Positions 15,735 through 24,494 of a DNA stretch of 64,000 bases are shown one piece after another. The stretch is taken from positions 452,163 through 516,162 of the forward strand of contig JANINS010000004.1 of assembly GCA_024508725.1 (NCBI GenBank), given 5' to 3'. The notes under the pieces are model-generated. The model saw nothing but the letters and a program-made list of their open reading frames with translations. It was not told the DNA's origin and ran no database searches. The translations under genes and the position numbers were made by a program. Origin of the DNA: Chitinophagaceae bacterium. GTDB taxonomy: Bacteria > Bacteroidota > Bacteroidia > Chitinophagales > Chitinophagaceae. Each line of letters begins with the position of its first letter. The stretch's first letter is position 1.

Positions 15735-18227
15735 TTACCACTTAGCTACCAACTTCAGATTAAGTAAACGTGGCGTTAAACGATTGGGCATCGTAAAAAC
15801 ATTGTTTGCAAAATCCTTGATCAACAGATAACTGATCGTATTAGGTCTGTCGATAAGATTGAACACTTCAAGACTTGCCCAGATACTTTTAAAACCTCTG
15901 AAAGGCGAATGACTTCTTTTAGGAGTTGAAACATCCATCAACAAAGCACTCAATCCAAGATCAACACGTATATAAGGTTCGATGACTAAAGCATTTCTGT
16001 ACTTTACGCTACCGGGAATATTGTAGGGTAGATTACTTCCGTATAAAGTGTTCAGGTACACACGAACATTTTTGTTAGTGCTTAAATAATCCTGGAAGAA
16101 CATTCCAAAAGTGATCATACGATCTGTTGGTCTGCGAACATATCCAACCTGGACAGCAGAACTGTCAACCGGAACTTTATCAATAGTGCTACCATTGATC
16201 ACTTCACCTGCAGCATTGCGATATACTCTGTAAAAATCGTTTTCAATGTCTTCTTTAGTTTTCATAAAACCGATGCTCACCCAGCTTTCTGCATCTTTTA
16301 CCAACTCGCCAAAGAATCTTGTTTCAATTCCTGTTGCATAAGCTTTGGCCATGTTTTCGCCAAAATACCTGATGCGAACATTATCGATATCATATGGAAC
16401 AACAGCCCACATGTTCTTATAATAAAGTTCGGTTTGCAAACGTGCTGGTCTGCCAAGCCATTTAAAGTTGTAATCAAATCCTGCACTCACCTGCCAGCTT
16501 TTCTGCGATTTCAGGTCTTTGTTGATCGTTCCGTCATACCTTCTCAATTCCCTGTAAAAAGGAGGTTGATTATAGATACCTGCAGAAGCTTTGATCACCA
16601 CATCTTTCTTCCAGTTCTTTGGAATAAATGAAAACCCAACTCTTGGAGAAAACAGCAACTCATTATTAAGTGTGTTGTAATTATAACGAATTCCTGCTTG
16701 CAGAATAAAGTCAGAAGAATCTTTGAATTGGATATTATCCTGGATATATCCACTTAAACGTGTAACATCGATATCGGCTCTGCCCTTTAGTACTTTGAAT
16801 AAAGAGAGGGTAGAAGGATTGTATGGAAGAGAATACCCGGCTGAATCATTGTATTCCCATTCATGCAGCTTATCGCTGATGGTTTGCTGATCGATGCTTT
16901 GTCCCCATTGTAAAAAGTGTTTTCCATTATCAAGACTTCCTTTATGGGAAAAGTTCAATACACCAATATTCAAACGGTTTCTTGCATAATTCTGGTAAAC
17001 ACCGGCTCCTAATGGATTTACGATCAAACCATAATTGGCCTGGTTCCGATCGAAGTTTCTTTCGCCAAATAAATAAGCACCGGTAATGTCAATATTTTCC
17101 TGTTCGTTGTTATTGAAACTGCTCACCATCCATTTTAAACGTAGGTTTTTATTGGGTGAGTTGGTTGCTGCAAAACCGATGAAACTGGTTGAGTATTGAT
17201 CTTTTTCCTGCCCGTCAAAATAAATATCTACCGCAAGGTTTGCTGTGAAAAGCGGGGAAAACACTGATGAGGATAGTTTACTCTCTTCAGGAAAGAGTGT
17301 GAATTTTGTATAAGAATAATTGGTAAGCAGTTCCAGCTCCCATTTTTTGCTGAGCTGGTAATTGATCAAAGCCTGGATATCGGATGATGAAGGAACATAA
17401 TTACCTTTTGTTTCCTGGCTGCTGAGCAGGTTTCGGTTACTCCTGTTTCTTACGCCAAGTAAGTAAGAGAATTTTTTGTTTTTAGAAGCCCCTTCAAGAT
17501 GAACGGCTTGTTCCAACAATCCGAGATGAACTGATCCGCCAGAAGTGGTAGGTCGTTTATAGGAAATATCAAGCACAGAGCTGAGCTTATCTCCATATTT
17601 TGCCTGGAAACCTCCGTTATAGAATTTTACACCTGCAGTAAGATCGGGATTGATAAAGCTCAACCCTTCCTGCTGACCACTACGAACCAGGTAAGGCCTG
17701 TACACTTCGAAGTCATTTACATAGATCAGATTTTCGTCGTAACTGCCACCACGAACAGAATACTGGGAGGTGAGTTCATTGTTACTGCCAACGAATATTT
17801 TAATGAGTTGTTCGATACCTGAAACAGGTGAGGGGTTTACTTCGGTTCTCGTAGGGTCGATGGTTACTCTTCCTGGATCTCTTCTTCCCTTGGATTGGTT
17901 GATGACGATCACGGGGTCGAGTTTACCTGTAAATCGTTCCAGTTTAATGGTTACCTGTTCATTTTCACCGGCTTGCAGGTACATTGTTTTCCGAATACTG
18001 TTCCATCCTTCGGCAAAAAATATAAGAGCGATCTGTTTATTAGCGGTAACGGTGATGCTGAATCTGCCGGAATCATTGGTGGAAACCGAGCCATTTTTAC
18101 CTAAAATGTAAATAGAAACACCCGGAAGAGGCTTGTCGTTATCGTCTAATATCAGCCCTGAAACAGTAGCGGTTTTTTGAGCTAAGGAAAAGAGGGGTAA
18201 CAGCAACAGCAGCGTCAACAATCTCAT
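15735..18227 (-). CDS. TonB-dependent outer-membrane receptor with carboxypeptidase-like regulatory domain
   Basis: A signal peptide (MRLLTLLLLLPLFSLAQK) is followed by a carboxypeptidase-D-like domain (about 20-100: SGLILDDNDKPLPGVSIYI), a plug region (about 130-230, with GGSYDENLIYVNDF and a GGFQAKYGDKLSSVLDI segment) and a long beta-barrel to residue 830. It should import a bulky nutrient across the outer membrane with TonB energy. No SusD partner lies nearby, so it is not a standard polysaccharide-utilisation pair; the substrate is unknown. It stands alone on the minus strand, convergent with the arginine operon. Confidence 0.9.
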   Translation of the reverse strand: MRLLTLLLLLPLFSLAQKTATVSGLILDDNDKPLPGVSIYILGKNGSVSTNDSGRFSITVTANKQIALIFFAEGWNSIRKTMYLQAGENEQVTIKLERFTGKLDPVIVINQSKGRRDPGRVTIDPTRTEVNPSPVSGIEQLIKIFVGSNNELTSQYSVRGGSYDENLIYVNDFEVYRPYLVRSGQQEGLSFINPDLTAGVKFYNGGFQAKYGDKLSSVLDISYKRPTTSGGSVHLGLLEQAVHLEGASKNKKFSYLLGVRNRSNRNLLSSQETKGNYVPSSSDIQALINYQLSKKWELELLTNYSYTKFTLFPEESKLSSSVFSPLFTANLAVDIYFDGQEKDQYSTSFIGFAATNSPNKNLRLKWMVSSFNNNEQENIDITGAYLFGERNFDRNQANYGLIVNPLGAGVYQNYARNRLNIGVLNFSHKGSLDNGKHFLQWGQSIDQQTISDKLHEWEYNDSAGYSLPYNPSTLSLFKVLKGRADIDVTRLSGYIQDNIQFKDSSDFILQAGIRYNYNTLNNELLFSPRVGFSFIPKNWKKDVVIKASAGIYNQPPFYRELRRYDGTINKDLKSQKSWQVSAGFDYNFKWLGRPARLQTELYYKNMWAVVPYDIDNVRIRYFGENMAKAYATGIETRFFGELVKDAESWVSIGFMKTKEDIENDFYRVYRNAAGEVINGSTIDKVPVDSSAVQVGYVRRPTDRMITFGMFFQDYLSTNKNVRVYLNTLYGSNLPYNIPGSVKYRNALVIEPYIRVDLGLSALLMDVSTPKRSHSPFRGFKSIWASLEVFNLIDRPNTISYLLIKDFANNVFTMPNRLTPRLLNLKLVAKW

Positions 18228-18346
18228 GAAAACAAATTGGCGTACAATATACTAATTGCCCCTAAAAATAGGTGTTATTAAATAATTGTATCCATCATTG
18301 ATTTTATGGCGATAAAGGCTAATATTTGCTGTTCAAATTTTTGTCT

Positions 18347-19657
18347 ATGAAGAAAATTTTTACGCTATTACTTCTTTCGGCTTCTTTTTGCAAATTAAGT
18401 GCTCAAGGTATCGATATACTGCAAGAAGATTTCAACTATTCTCCAGGTACTTTAACAGCAGCAAGCAGTGCTTGGACAGCTTACAGCGGAGCTGGAAACG
18501 CTGCTATACAAGTAACATCTCCAGGATTATCTTATTCAGGGTATAGTGGTGCCAATCCAGCAACCAATAAAATTACAATTGTTTCCCAGGGAGGCACAGC
18601 TTCTCAAGAGGATGTTTATAGAGATTTCGGAGCAAAGACTTCGGGATCACTATATATATCTTTCCTTTTAAATCTAACTGATGTTTCCAACTTATTTCCT
18701 AACTCGTCTGCAACTGGGGCTTATTTTGTTGCTTTGCTACCTAGCAATTCGACTTCTAACTTTGTTAGCAGACTAAGTATTCGTACTGCTGCAACTGCTG
18801 GAAAGTATAATTTAGGAATTAGACCTGGTTCATCAAGTACAGTAACGTGGGGTGCTAATGAATTAGATCCCGGCACAACATATCTTATTGTAATGCGATA
18901 TAGCTTTGTTTCAGGTGCAGGTAATGACGCTGTAGATGTTTGGATTAATCCAAGCCTTGTCGGAACAACACCACCTGCTGCAACATTTTCTTCGAATGAT
19001 TGGACAAGTTCAACAGAGCAAACTGATATTTCAAGGTTAGTGGTGAGACAAGCTGGTGGTGCAGCTGCTTCTACACCTTCTGCAAGTATTGACGGATTTA
19101 GAGTTGGAACTGATTGGACTAATGCTCCACTACCAGTTTCTCTTCTCTCTTTCAACGCCTCTCTCTACAACAAACTCGTTAACCTCGATTGGTCAACGGC
19201 TAATGAAGTAAACGCAGGTGCTTTTGAATTGGAAAGAAGTGTAAATGGTAAAGACTTCAGTCGCATTAGTTTCGTTGTTGCTAAAAATGGAGTACAGAAT
19301 AGCTACAACTTCGTTGATGAAAGAGCAGTAGCTGGAACAAACTATTATCGCCTGAAAATGGTTGATAAAGATGGTTCTTTCAAATACAGCCAGATCGTTA
19401 GCGTAAAAGCTAAGTCTGAAGGAGTAGCGGTATTCCCTAATCCTGTAAAAGCTAATTTAACGGTACAACACGAAGTTGCTGTTAAAGGAGCGACGATCTC
19501 TGTTGTTGACTTTGCAGGTAAGCAGGTTGCTGCTGTAAATGTTCAGGCCGGAGCTACACAAACAAACCTGGATGCTTCTAAATTTACACCAGGTTCTTAC
19601 ATGATCGTTTTCAATAACGACGGTATAAAACTCACTAAGCAATTTGTAAAGCAATAA
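18347..19657 (+). CDS. Secreted protein with type IX secretion C-terminal sorting domain
   Basis: The protein starts with a signal peptide (MKKIFTLLLLSASFCKLSAQ). The first 260 residues form a Ser/Thr/Gly-rich domain (EDFNYSPGTLTAASSAW near the start, DVYRDFG, DGFRVGTDW near the end) that resembles a lectin-like beta-sandwich but which I cannot assign. A middle module (LDWSTANEVNAGAFELERS) and the end VAVFPNPVKANLTV ... KLTKQFVKQ are a typical type A sorting domain (TIGR04183-like), implying export by a T9SS encoded elsewhere. ATG 18347 gives a clean signal peptide; a TTG upstream does not. A rho-independent terminator follows. Confidence 0.85.
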   Translation: MKKIFTLLLLSASFCKLSAQGIDILQEDFNYSPGTLTAASSAWTAYSGAGNAAIQVTSPGLSYSGYSGANPATNKITIVSQGGTASQEDVYRDFGAKTSGSLYISFLLNLTDVSNLFPNSSATGAYFVALLPSNSTSNFVSRLSIRTAATAGKYNLGIRPGSSSTVTWGANELDPGTTYLIVMRYSFVSGAGNDAVDVWINPSLVGTTPPAATFSSNDWTSSTEQTDISRLVVRQAGGAAASTPSASIDGFRVGTDWTNAPLPVSLLSFNASLYNKLVNLDWSTANEVNAGAFELERSVNGKDFSRISFVVAKNGVQNSYNFVDERAVAGTNYYRLKMVDKDGSFKYSQIVSVKAKSEGVAVFPNPVKANLTVQHEVAVKGATISVVDFAGKQVAAVNVQAGATQTNLDASKFTPGSYMIVFNNDGIKLTKQFVKQ

Positions 19658-19677
19658 TCTTCTTTGATAAATATCAA

Positions 19678-19707
19678 GGCTGTCTCTTACCGAGGCAGCC
19701 TTTTTTT
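19678..19707 (+). terminator. Terminator after the T9SS cargo gene
   Basis: GGCTGTCTC pairs with GAGGCAGCC (one G-T pair) around a five-base loop, followed by seven T. Confidence 0.85.
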
Positions 19708-19778
19708 ATTGTCTGCGATCAGCTTTAATACTGATCCAAAACAGGTTTCATGCTGGTTATACTTGATAGTTTTATTAT

Positions 19779-20324
19779 ATGAAACGAACTATCTGCCTGT
19801 TGATCTTTTTGCCATTATGGTCTTTTGCCCAGCAAACAACCGATCATTCAAAATGGACATTTGGAATTGAGCAGGATCTGCTTCCATATGCTACCGGAGG
19901 ATATTTTGCAGCAGCATGGATAGGGAAAGATCGTCTTCGATCAAGGATATTATTAGCCAGGGTGAACAAGCCTGACTTTATCATTAAAAAAGGATTTACC
20001 AATAACAAGGTTACTGCCTATGCTGTAACTGTAGATTACTTCCTGGCTAAAGATTGGACTGGTTGGTGGGCAAGTTCAGGATTGGTGTATTGGAAGAGTT
20101 CTATCCAGTCTGATGCGAAACTAAGCACAGCTTATTATAACAATACGCTCTTGAATGGTAGTATTGGTTATAATTGGAAGATCAGTAAAAAAATCTATTT
20201 AAGCCCATGGGCTGGACTCCATTTGAGAATTGCAGGTGAACAACAAGTTAAGGTGGATAATAAGATATTCAATCCTCCATTGTTGAATCCTGAAGCATCG
20301 TTAAAACTCGGATTCCGTTTTTGA
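19779..20324 (+). CDS. Small outer-membrane beta-barrel protein, function unknown
   Basis: 181 residues with a signal peptide (MKRTICLLIFLPLWSFAQQ) and alternating strands ending in the outer-membrane-type C-terminus ASLKLGFRF. Strands such as KWTFGIEQDLLPYATGGYF and NGSIGYNWKISKKIYLSPW suggest an eight-stranded OmpA/OmpW-like barrel. No motif tells its function. Its stop codon abuts the stop codon of the convergent TspO gene with no base between. Confidence 0.65.
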   Translation: MKRTICLLIFLPLWSFAQQTTDHSKWTFGIEQDLLPYATGGYFAAAWIGKDRLRSRILLARVNKPDFIIKKGFTNNKVTAYAVTVDYFLAKDWTGWWASSGLVYWKSSIQSDAKLSTAYYNNTLLNGSIGYNWKISKKIYLSPWAGLHLRIAGEQQVKVDNKIFNPPLLNPEASLKLGFRF

Positions 20325-20786
20325 TCAGTTCATCTGCCAGATAGTATAAGTAAGTATCGTAGCAAAGCTCACCCAAGAAATATATGGTACCAATAGCCAG
20401 GCTGCGATTTTAGAATGTCTGGCGAAGCTAAAGATGGTTGCAAGGATCAAAACCCAAAGGATGAGAATATCTATCAGAGCCATCCCGATTGCATGCCAGT
20501 TAAAGAAGATCACACTCCATAAAAAGTTGAATAGAAGCTGGGCGAAAAAGATAGTGATCGCTATGTTCCTTTCTCTCGAGTTCGGTTTTTTCCAAACCTT
20601 CCATAATGAAATACCCATCAGAATATATAACGTTGTCCATACCGGACCAAAAATCCAGTTAGGCGGTTGGAAGGATGGTTTTTGGAGATTTCTAAACCAT
20701 TCACCTGACGATTCTCCTGCAGTAAGATATCCTGCTATTCCTCCAATGCCAACACATATAATAATTGAGATGATCAGCTTTTTCAT
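20325..20786 (-). CDS. tspO: TspO/MBR-family tryptophan-rich membrane protein
   Basis: 153 residues with five predicted membrane helices and the family's W-rich loops: EWFRNLQKPSFQPPNWIFGPVW, LFNFLWSVIFF and a final helix WVSFATILTYTIW. TspO proteins bind porphyrins, sterols or similar ligands in the membrane and modulate stress or photosynthesis genes; the ligand here is unknown. The W and P positions of the first loop are intact. Upstream on the same strand, separated by a terminator, is a glycine-zipper lipoprotein gene. Confidence 0.9.
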   Translation of the reverse strand: MKKLIISIIICVGIGGIAGYLTAGESSGEWFRNLQKPSFQPPNWIFGPVWTTLYILMGISLWKVWKKPNSRERNIAITIFFAQLLFNFLWSVIFFNWHAIGMALIDILILWVLILATIFSFARHSKIAAWLLVPYISWVSFATILTYTIWQMN

Positions 20787-20824
20787 TTTTCAAAAACAAA
20801 AAGGTTAAGAAGTTTGTTCAACTA

Positions 20825-20847
20825 AAAAGCCCCACGAAGGGGCTTTT
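20825..20847 (-). terminator. Terminator after the first glycine-zipper lipoprotein gene
   Basis: On the minus strand AAAAGCCCC / GGGGCTTTT forms a perfect nine-pair stem with a five-base loop, followed by T residues; it ends the gene at 20865-21305. Confidence 0.8.
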
Positions 20848-20864
20848 AAATTTATAAAATTCCA

Positions 20865-21305
20865 TTACTGATTTTTCTTTTTCTTGTCGAGGATGGCACC
20901 AACACCATAACCACCTGCAGCACCAATTACACCACCAATCACAGCACCTTTTGCTTTCTTATCTTTCGATACTGCGGCACCTGTTACAGCACCTACTACA
21001 CCACCCACAACAGCACCTTTCGCTTTATTGCTCCATCCTGGTCTGTCGTGAGCATCTCTTGTAGCTGTAGGTAAAGTACCAGGCTCACTGTACGATCTAT
21101 AAGTTGTTGTATTCCTCGATGAAGAATAACTTCTTTTAGAGGCAGCATTCGCTTTCGCTTCAGCTTCCTGTAATGCGGCTGCATTCTTCATACTATCAAT
21201 AGTATATTGTTTGGCCTGTTGTATTTCGGCTTCTTTGTTCGTGTTGTTATTGTTACAAGCAGCCATAGCAGTAACAATAGCTAAACCGGTTAATATCTGT
21301 TTCAT
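20865..21305 (-). CDS. Glycine-zipper lipoprotein, paralogue 1
   Basis: Signal peptide with lipobox AMAAC, a low-complexity Ser/Ala/Asn stretch with SYSSSRNTTTYRSYSEPGTLP, then a repeated glycine-zipper: KGAVVGGVVGAVTGAAVSKD and KGAVIGGVIGAAGGYGVGAI, ending in a lysine tail. About 146 residues from ATG 21305; an earlier ATG at 21323 would put charged residues before the signal peptide. Glycine zippers of this YMGG-like kind insert in or pack against membranes. The protein is closely similar to that at 22613-23083, and the two genes point away from each other around a transglutaminase-like gene. Confidence 0.75.
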   Translation of the reverse strand: MKQILTGLAIVTAMAACNNNNTNKEAEIQQAKQYTIDSMKNAAALQEAEAKANAASKRSYSSSRNTTTYRSYSEPGTLPTATRDAHDRPGWSNKAKGAVVGGVVGAVTGAAVSKDKKAKGAVIGGVIGAAGGYGVGAILDKKKKNQ

Positions 21306-21500
21306 AAGATTCCTTTTTCTCACCTTATATTAAAAAGACCGTGCCAGTTTACTGCCGCTGAAAATCAATGTTATTTAAATGTTTATAGCATAGTAACATT
21401 GTAGAATTGCTGCTTCACGCTATAGTTGAATTACCTTTTCTTTCACCTTTTGCATGCATTTATTAGTCGAAATTTATCGTCTAACCTTCAAATCACCAGT

Positions 21501-22397
21501 ATGAAGCGGCTCTCGCAGATATTCTCTCTTATAAATATTGTTTTGTTCTTATTGTGCTCAATAGTATCGGTAGTATTGTTTGTATTGTTCTATAATCAAC
21601 TGCCGGTATTAGGTTGGTCTTTCCAGATGGAGAGAACCGTTTTCCTGGTATTATTCCTCCTATTCACATTCTTTCTTGCAAAGAAGTTGAAATGGATCTT
21701 TGTTCTGTTACTTTTTTCAATTTCAGGGTGGATTGGCTATGATGTTTATTCCGGCAAACAGGATCTGTTAGGTTATTACAATAAAAGCCGGAATGTTTTC
21801 AACGATATGGCTGGTTATAAAGACAAAGGAAGTTTTGTTTATACCAGTTATTCTGTTTTTTACAGGGACAGGCAGTTGGTAGATGCTATCGATTTTAAAC
21901 AACCTGCTGTGCGGAATTTTGCAGTAGAAGCAGTAAATGAGTTTTTTGTTAAAGAGCAGAAAAAACACATGGATTATGAAAGGGTGATCATTCAAAGCCT
22001 TGCAGTATTTAAAAAGATCAATAGCAATTGGAATTATGTAAGTGATCCGCAGGATGATGAATACTTTGCAAAAGCCAGTGAGAGTGTTAAACTGCTTGCA
22101 GGAGATTGTGATGATTATTCAATTTTGATGGCAGCTGCAGTGAAATCGATCGGTGGTAAAGTAAGGTTAACGTTCATTAAAGGACATATTTATCCTGAAC
22201 TCCTCATCGGTAAAGAAGAAGACATGCAGAAGATGATGCCGATCATTACCGATAAACTCTTTTCAAAAGAAATAGATAAAGCGATCAATTATTACCAGGA
22301 CAAAGAAGGAAATATCTGGATCAATCTCGATTATACAGCCAGTTATCCCGGCGGAAGTTATATGGGCAACGAAGTAGTAGAATATATTTATCCGTAA
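21501..22397 (+). CDS. Membrane protein with transglutaminase-like domain
   Basis: 298 residues. The first 100 hold three membrane helices (LINIVLFLLCSIVSVVLFVLF, TVFLVLFLLFTFFLA, WIFVLLLFSISGWIGY). The rest is a transglutaminase-like cysteine domain: LLAGDCDDYSILMAAAVKSI with the candidate nucleophile Cys, then KGHIYPELLIG with the His and INLDYTAS with the Asp. Such membrane-bound domains usually act on envelope proteins or peptidoglycan-linked peptides as proteases or cross-linkers. ATG 21501 is preferred to a TTG at 21426. A terminator follows. Confidence 0.72.
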   Translation: MKRLSQIFSLINIVLFLLCSIVSVVLFVLFYNQLPVLGWSFQMERTVFLVLFLLFTFFLAKKLKWIFVLLLFSISGWIGYDVYSGKQDLLGYYNKSRNVFNDMAGYKDKGSFVYTSYSVFYRDRQLVDAIDFKQPAVRNFAVEAVNEFFVKEQKKHMDYERVIIQSLAVFKKINSNWNYVSDPQDDEYFAKASESVKLLAGDCDDYSILMAAAVKSIGGKVRLTFIKGHIYPELLIGKEEDMQKMMPIITDKLFSKEIDKAINYYQDKEGNIWINLDYTASYPGGSYMGNEVVEYIYP

Positions 22398-22417
22398 TTG
22401 AAATTCGATTAAAAAAC

Positions 22418-22447
22418 AAGAGCAATCATTCTTTGGTTGCTCTTTTT
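22418..22447 (+). terminator. Terminator after the transglutaminase-like gene
   Basis: AAGAGCAA pairs with TTGCTCTT around an eleven-base loop, followed by a T run. Confidence 0.75.
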
Positions 22448-22612
22448 GTTTGGTTGAATTTGTAAGAGGTTTAATCACTCACCGATATATTTTTCATAAA
22501 TGAAAAGATTATTGTTATTGATTTCTAAACAATAGAAAAGATGGATTGCTTGGCACCATTATTTCAAATACACCCACGAATCCAATAATTATTCACTTCA
22601 AAAGAAAGAACT

Positions 22613-23083
22613 ATGAAAAAGATTTTACCTGCATTAGGAATAGTAGCTGTACTTGCAGCTTGTAACACTGGAAACTCTGCTGCAGAGCAGGAGTTAGCCA
22701 TCCTTAAAGCAAAACAGGCAACTGTTGATTCAATGAATCTTGTTGTTGCAGAAAAAGAAGCAAAAGCTGATGAAAGAGCGGTGTCTTATGTAGCTGCAGC
22801 TAAGAAAAGCACTGCTACACGATCTTCATCTGCAAGAAAAGTTTCTTCTTATGCATCATATAGTGAGCCTGCAGTTTTGCCAACAGCAGCACCAGCACCA
22901 GCTGAAAAGAAAGGTTGGAGCAATAAAGCAAAAGGCGCTGTGATCGGTGGAGTTATCGGAGCTGGTGCCGGAGCTGTGATCTCTAAAGAGAAGAAGGTTC
23001 AGGGTGCTGTGATCGGTGGTATTCTTGGAGCCGCTGGCGGATATGGCGTAGGTGCTATTCTTGATAAAAAATCTGGCAGATAG
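22613..23083 (+). CDS. Glycine-zipper lipoprotein, paralogue 2
   Basis: 156 residues with lipobox VLAAC (Cys17), an Ala/Lys/Ser-rich spacer and two glycine zippers, KGAVIGGVIGAGAGAVISKE and QGAVIGGILGAAGGYGVGAI. The plan of the protein, including QATVDSMN, the YASYSEP word, the GWSNKAKGAV junction and the DKK tail, matches the minus-strand gene at 20865-21305. They are most simply explained by duplication and inversion around the transglutaminase-like gene. A terminator follows. Confidence 0.75.
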   Translation: MKKILPALGIVAVLAACNTGNSAAEQELAILKAKQATVDSMNLVVAEKEAKADERAVSYVAAAKKSTATRSSSARKVSSYASYSEPAVLPTAAPAPAEKKGWSNKAKGAVIGGVIGAGAGAVISKEKKVQGAVIGGILGAAGGYGVGAILDKKSGR

Positions 23084-23108
23084 AAATTAATAGTATATCA
23101 CAAAGTCT

Positions 23109-23132
23109 AAAGCCCTGGAAACAGGGCTTTTA
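23109..23132 (+). terminator. Terminator after glycine-zipper paralogue 2
   Basis: AAAGCCCTG pairs with CAGGGCTTT around a GAAA loop, followed by a T-rich stretch. Confidence 0.85.
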
Positions 23133-23214
23133 CTTTTTATACAAACAATAAATGAATTGAAAACTCCTTAAACAGATTAAACATTCTTAATTGACTGACA
23201 TTACATTGCATATA

Positions 23215-23222
23215 TAATTTTG
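23215..23222 (+). promoter_or_regulatory. Putative -7 box (TAATTTTG) of the histidine kinase gene
   Basis: TAATTTTG fits TAnnTTTG, with TTG at 23191-23193 as a -33 candidate. Transcription would begin near 23227, so the ATG at 23227 would be leaderless and the ATG at 23239 would have a very short leader. Confidence 0.5.
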
Positions 23223-23226
23223 TGCA

Positions 23227-24432
23227 ATGATCACTTCGATGACAACGCCTAATGAGGAAGAAAGATTATTAGAATTATACCATTATGATCTGTTGGATAC
23301 AACTAATGAAGAGAATTTTGACGAGATCGTTCAACTGGCGTCAAGAATATGCAATACGCCAATATCAACAGTTACTCTTGTTGATTCTCATCGGCAATGG
23401 TTTAAAGCGAAAGTTGGTGTTGATGCAATCGAGAATCCACGAGAACTATCTTTCTGTGCTCATGTGGTAGCAGATGAAGCGGATATCTTCACCGTAGAAG
23501 ATGCCTCTAAAGACGAACGTTTTCACGATTATCCAAACGTAACCGGTGATCCGCATATACGTTTCTATGCAGGAGTTCCGCTGGTTACAAGAAAAGGACA
23601 TCGATTGGGTGCACTTTGTGTGATCAATTCCAAACCTCAGAATCTTACCGAAGAGCAATCTTTTGCTTTAAGAGTTCTCGGTCACCAGGTAGTAAAACTT
23701 GCTGAACAACGTTTACAGAACCGTTACCTGCAAAACTACCAGAAACGTTTGCAGCAACAGGCTGAAATGCAGAATAAAATACTTTCAATCGTTGCACATG
23801 ATGTAAGAAGCCCGTTGGTATCACTGCAGGGAATTATCGAGTTGTCGCAGGAGGGTATTTTGTCTGATGAAAAGAAAGGTGAAATGATCGAGCTGTGGAA
23901 GAAACAACTGGATAATACCATGTGCTTACTGACGAATCTGATAGAGTGGGGTAAAGTGCAAGCCGGTAATGATGTATTTAATAATATTCCTGTAAAGCTC
24001 TATGATGTTGTACAGGATGAATTTATCAAATGCGGCATTGCCGCATCAGAAAAAGGAAATAGGCTCATCAATGATATTCACACTAAGTTTCTTGTGTATG
24101 GTGATGAGAATGTTATCCGATTTGTTATCCGAAACATACTCACCAACGCCAATAAGTTTACCGAGAAAGGTTCTATATCTATCACAGCGAGACGAAACAA
24201 GAACCAGGTTACTATTTCTGTCAGTGATACAGGAATCGGAATGAGTGAACAGCAGATCAGGAATCTTACCGAAGGAAAGGCCTCAATGGTAGGTCTTGGT
24301 ACAAGGAATGAAAAAGGTAGTGGACTTGGATTTATGCTGATAAAAGATTTTGTTGAAATGCTGGATGGTAATATTCATATCGAAAGCCAGCTAAGACGGG
24401 GAACTACCATCACGGTAACGATGATCGATTAA
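23227..24432 (+). CDS. GAF-domain sensor histidine kinase
   Basis: 401 residues, no membrane segment, so cytoplasmic. Residues 30-160 form a GAF domain (TLVDSHRQWFKAKVG, FYAGVPLVTRKGHRLGALCV). A coiled segment leads to the H-box KILSIVAHDVRSPL (His191), the N-box IRNILTNANKF, the G1 box SDTGIGMSE and G2 box KGSGLGFMLIKDF. No receiver domain is attached and no response regulator lies next to it, so it is an orphan kinase here. GAF domains of this type sense small molecules or redox state; the ligand is unknown. ATG 23239 is an alternative start. Confidence 0.9.
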   Translation: MITSMTTPNEEERLLELYHYDLLDTTNEENFDEIVQLASRICNTPISTVTLVDSHRQWFKAKVGVDAIENPRELSFCAHVVADEADIFTVEDASKDERFHDYPNVTGDPHIRFYAGVPLVTRKGHRLGALCVINSKPQNLTEEQSFALRVLGHQVVKLAEQRLQNRYLQNYQKRLQQQAEMQNKILSIVAHDVRSPLVSLQGIIELSQEGILSDEKKGEMIELWKKQLDNTMCLLTNLIEWGKVQAGNDVFNNIPVKLYDVVQDEFIKCGIAASEKGNRLINDIHTKFLVYGDENVIRFVIRNILTNANKFTEKGSISITARRNKNQVTISVSDTGIGMSEQQIRNLTEGKASMVGLGTRNEKGSGLGFMLIKDFVEMLDGNIHIESQLRRGTTITVTMID

Positions 24433-24494
24433 ACTGATCGGAATCATCTTTTCGCCCAACTTCTACATACATTTTTGCGGCAAATTCCTTTGCC

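Noticed and set aside
18721-19155. A 144-codon minus-strand frame inside the T9SS cargo gene
   Set aside because: It is a mirror frame of a Ser/Ala/Thr-rich protein, where antisense frames stay open by composition.
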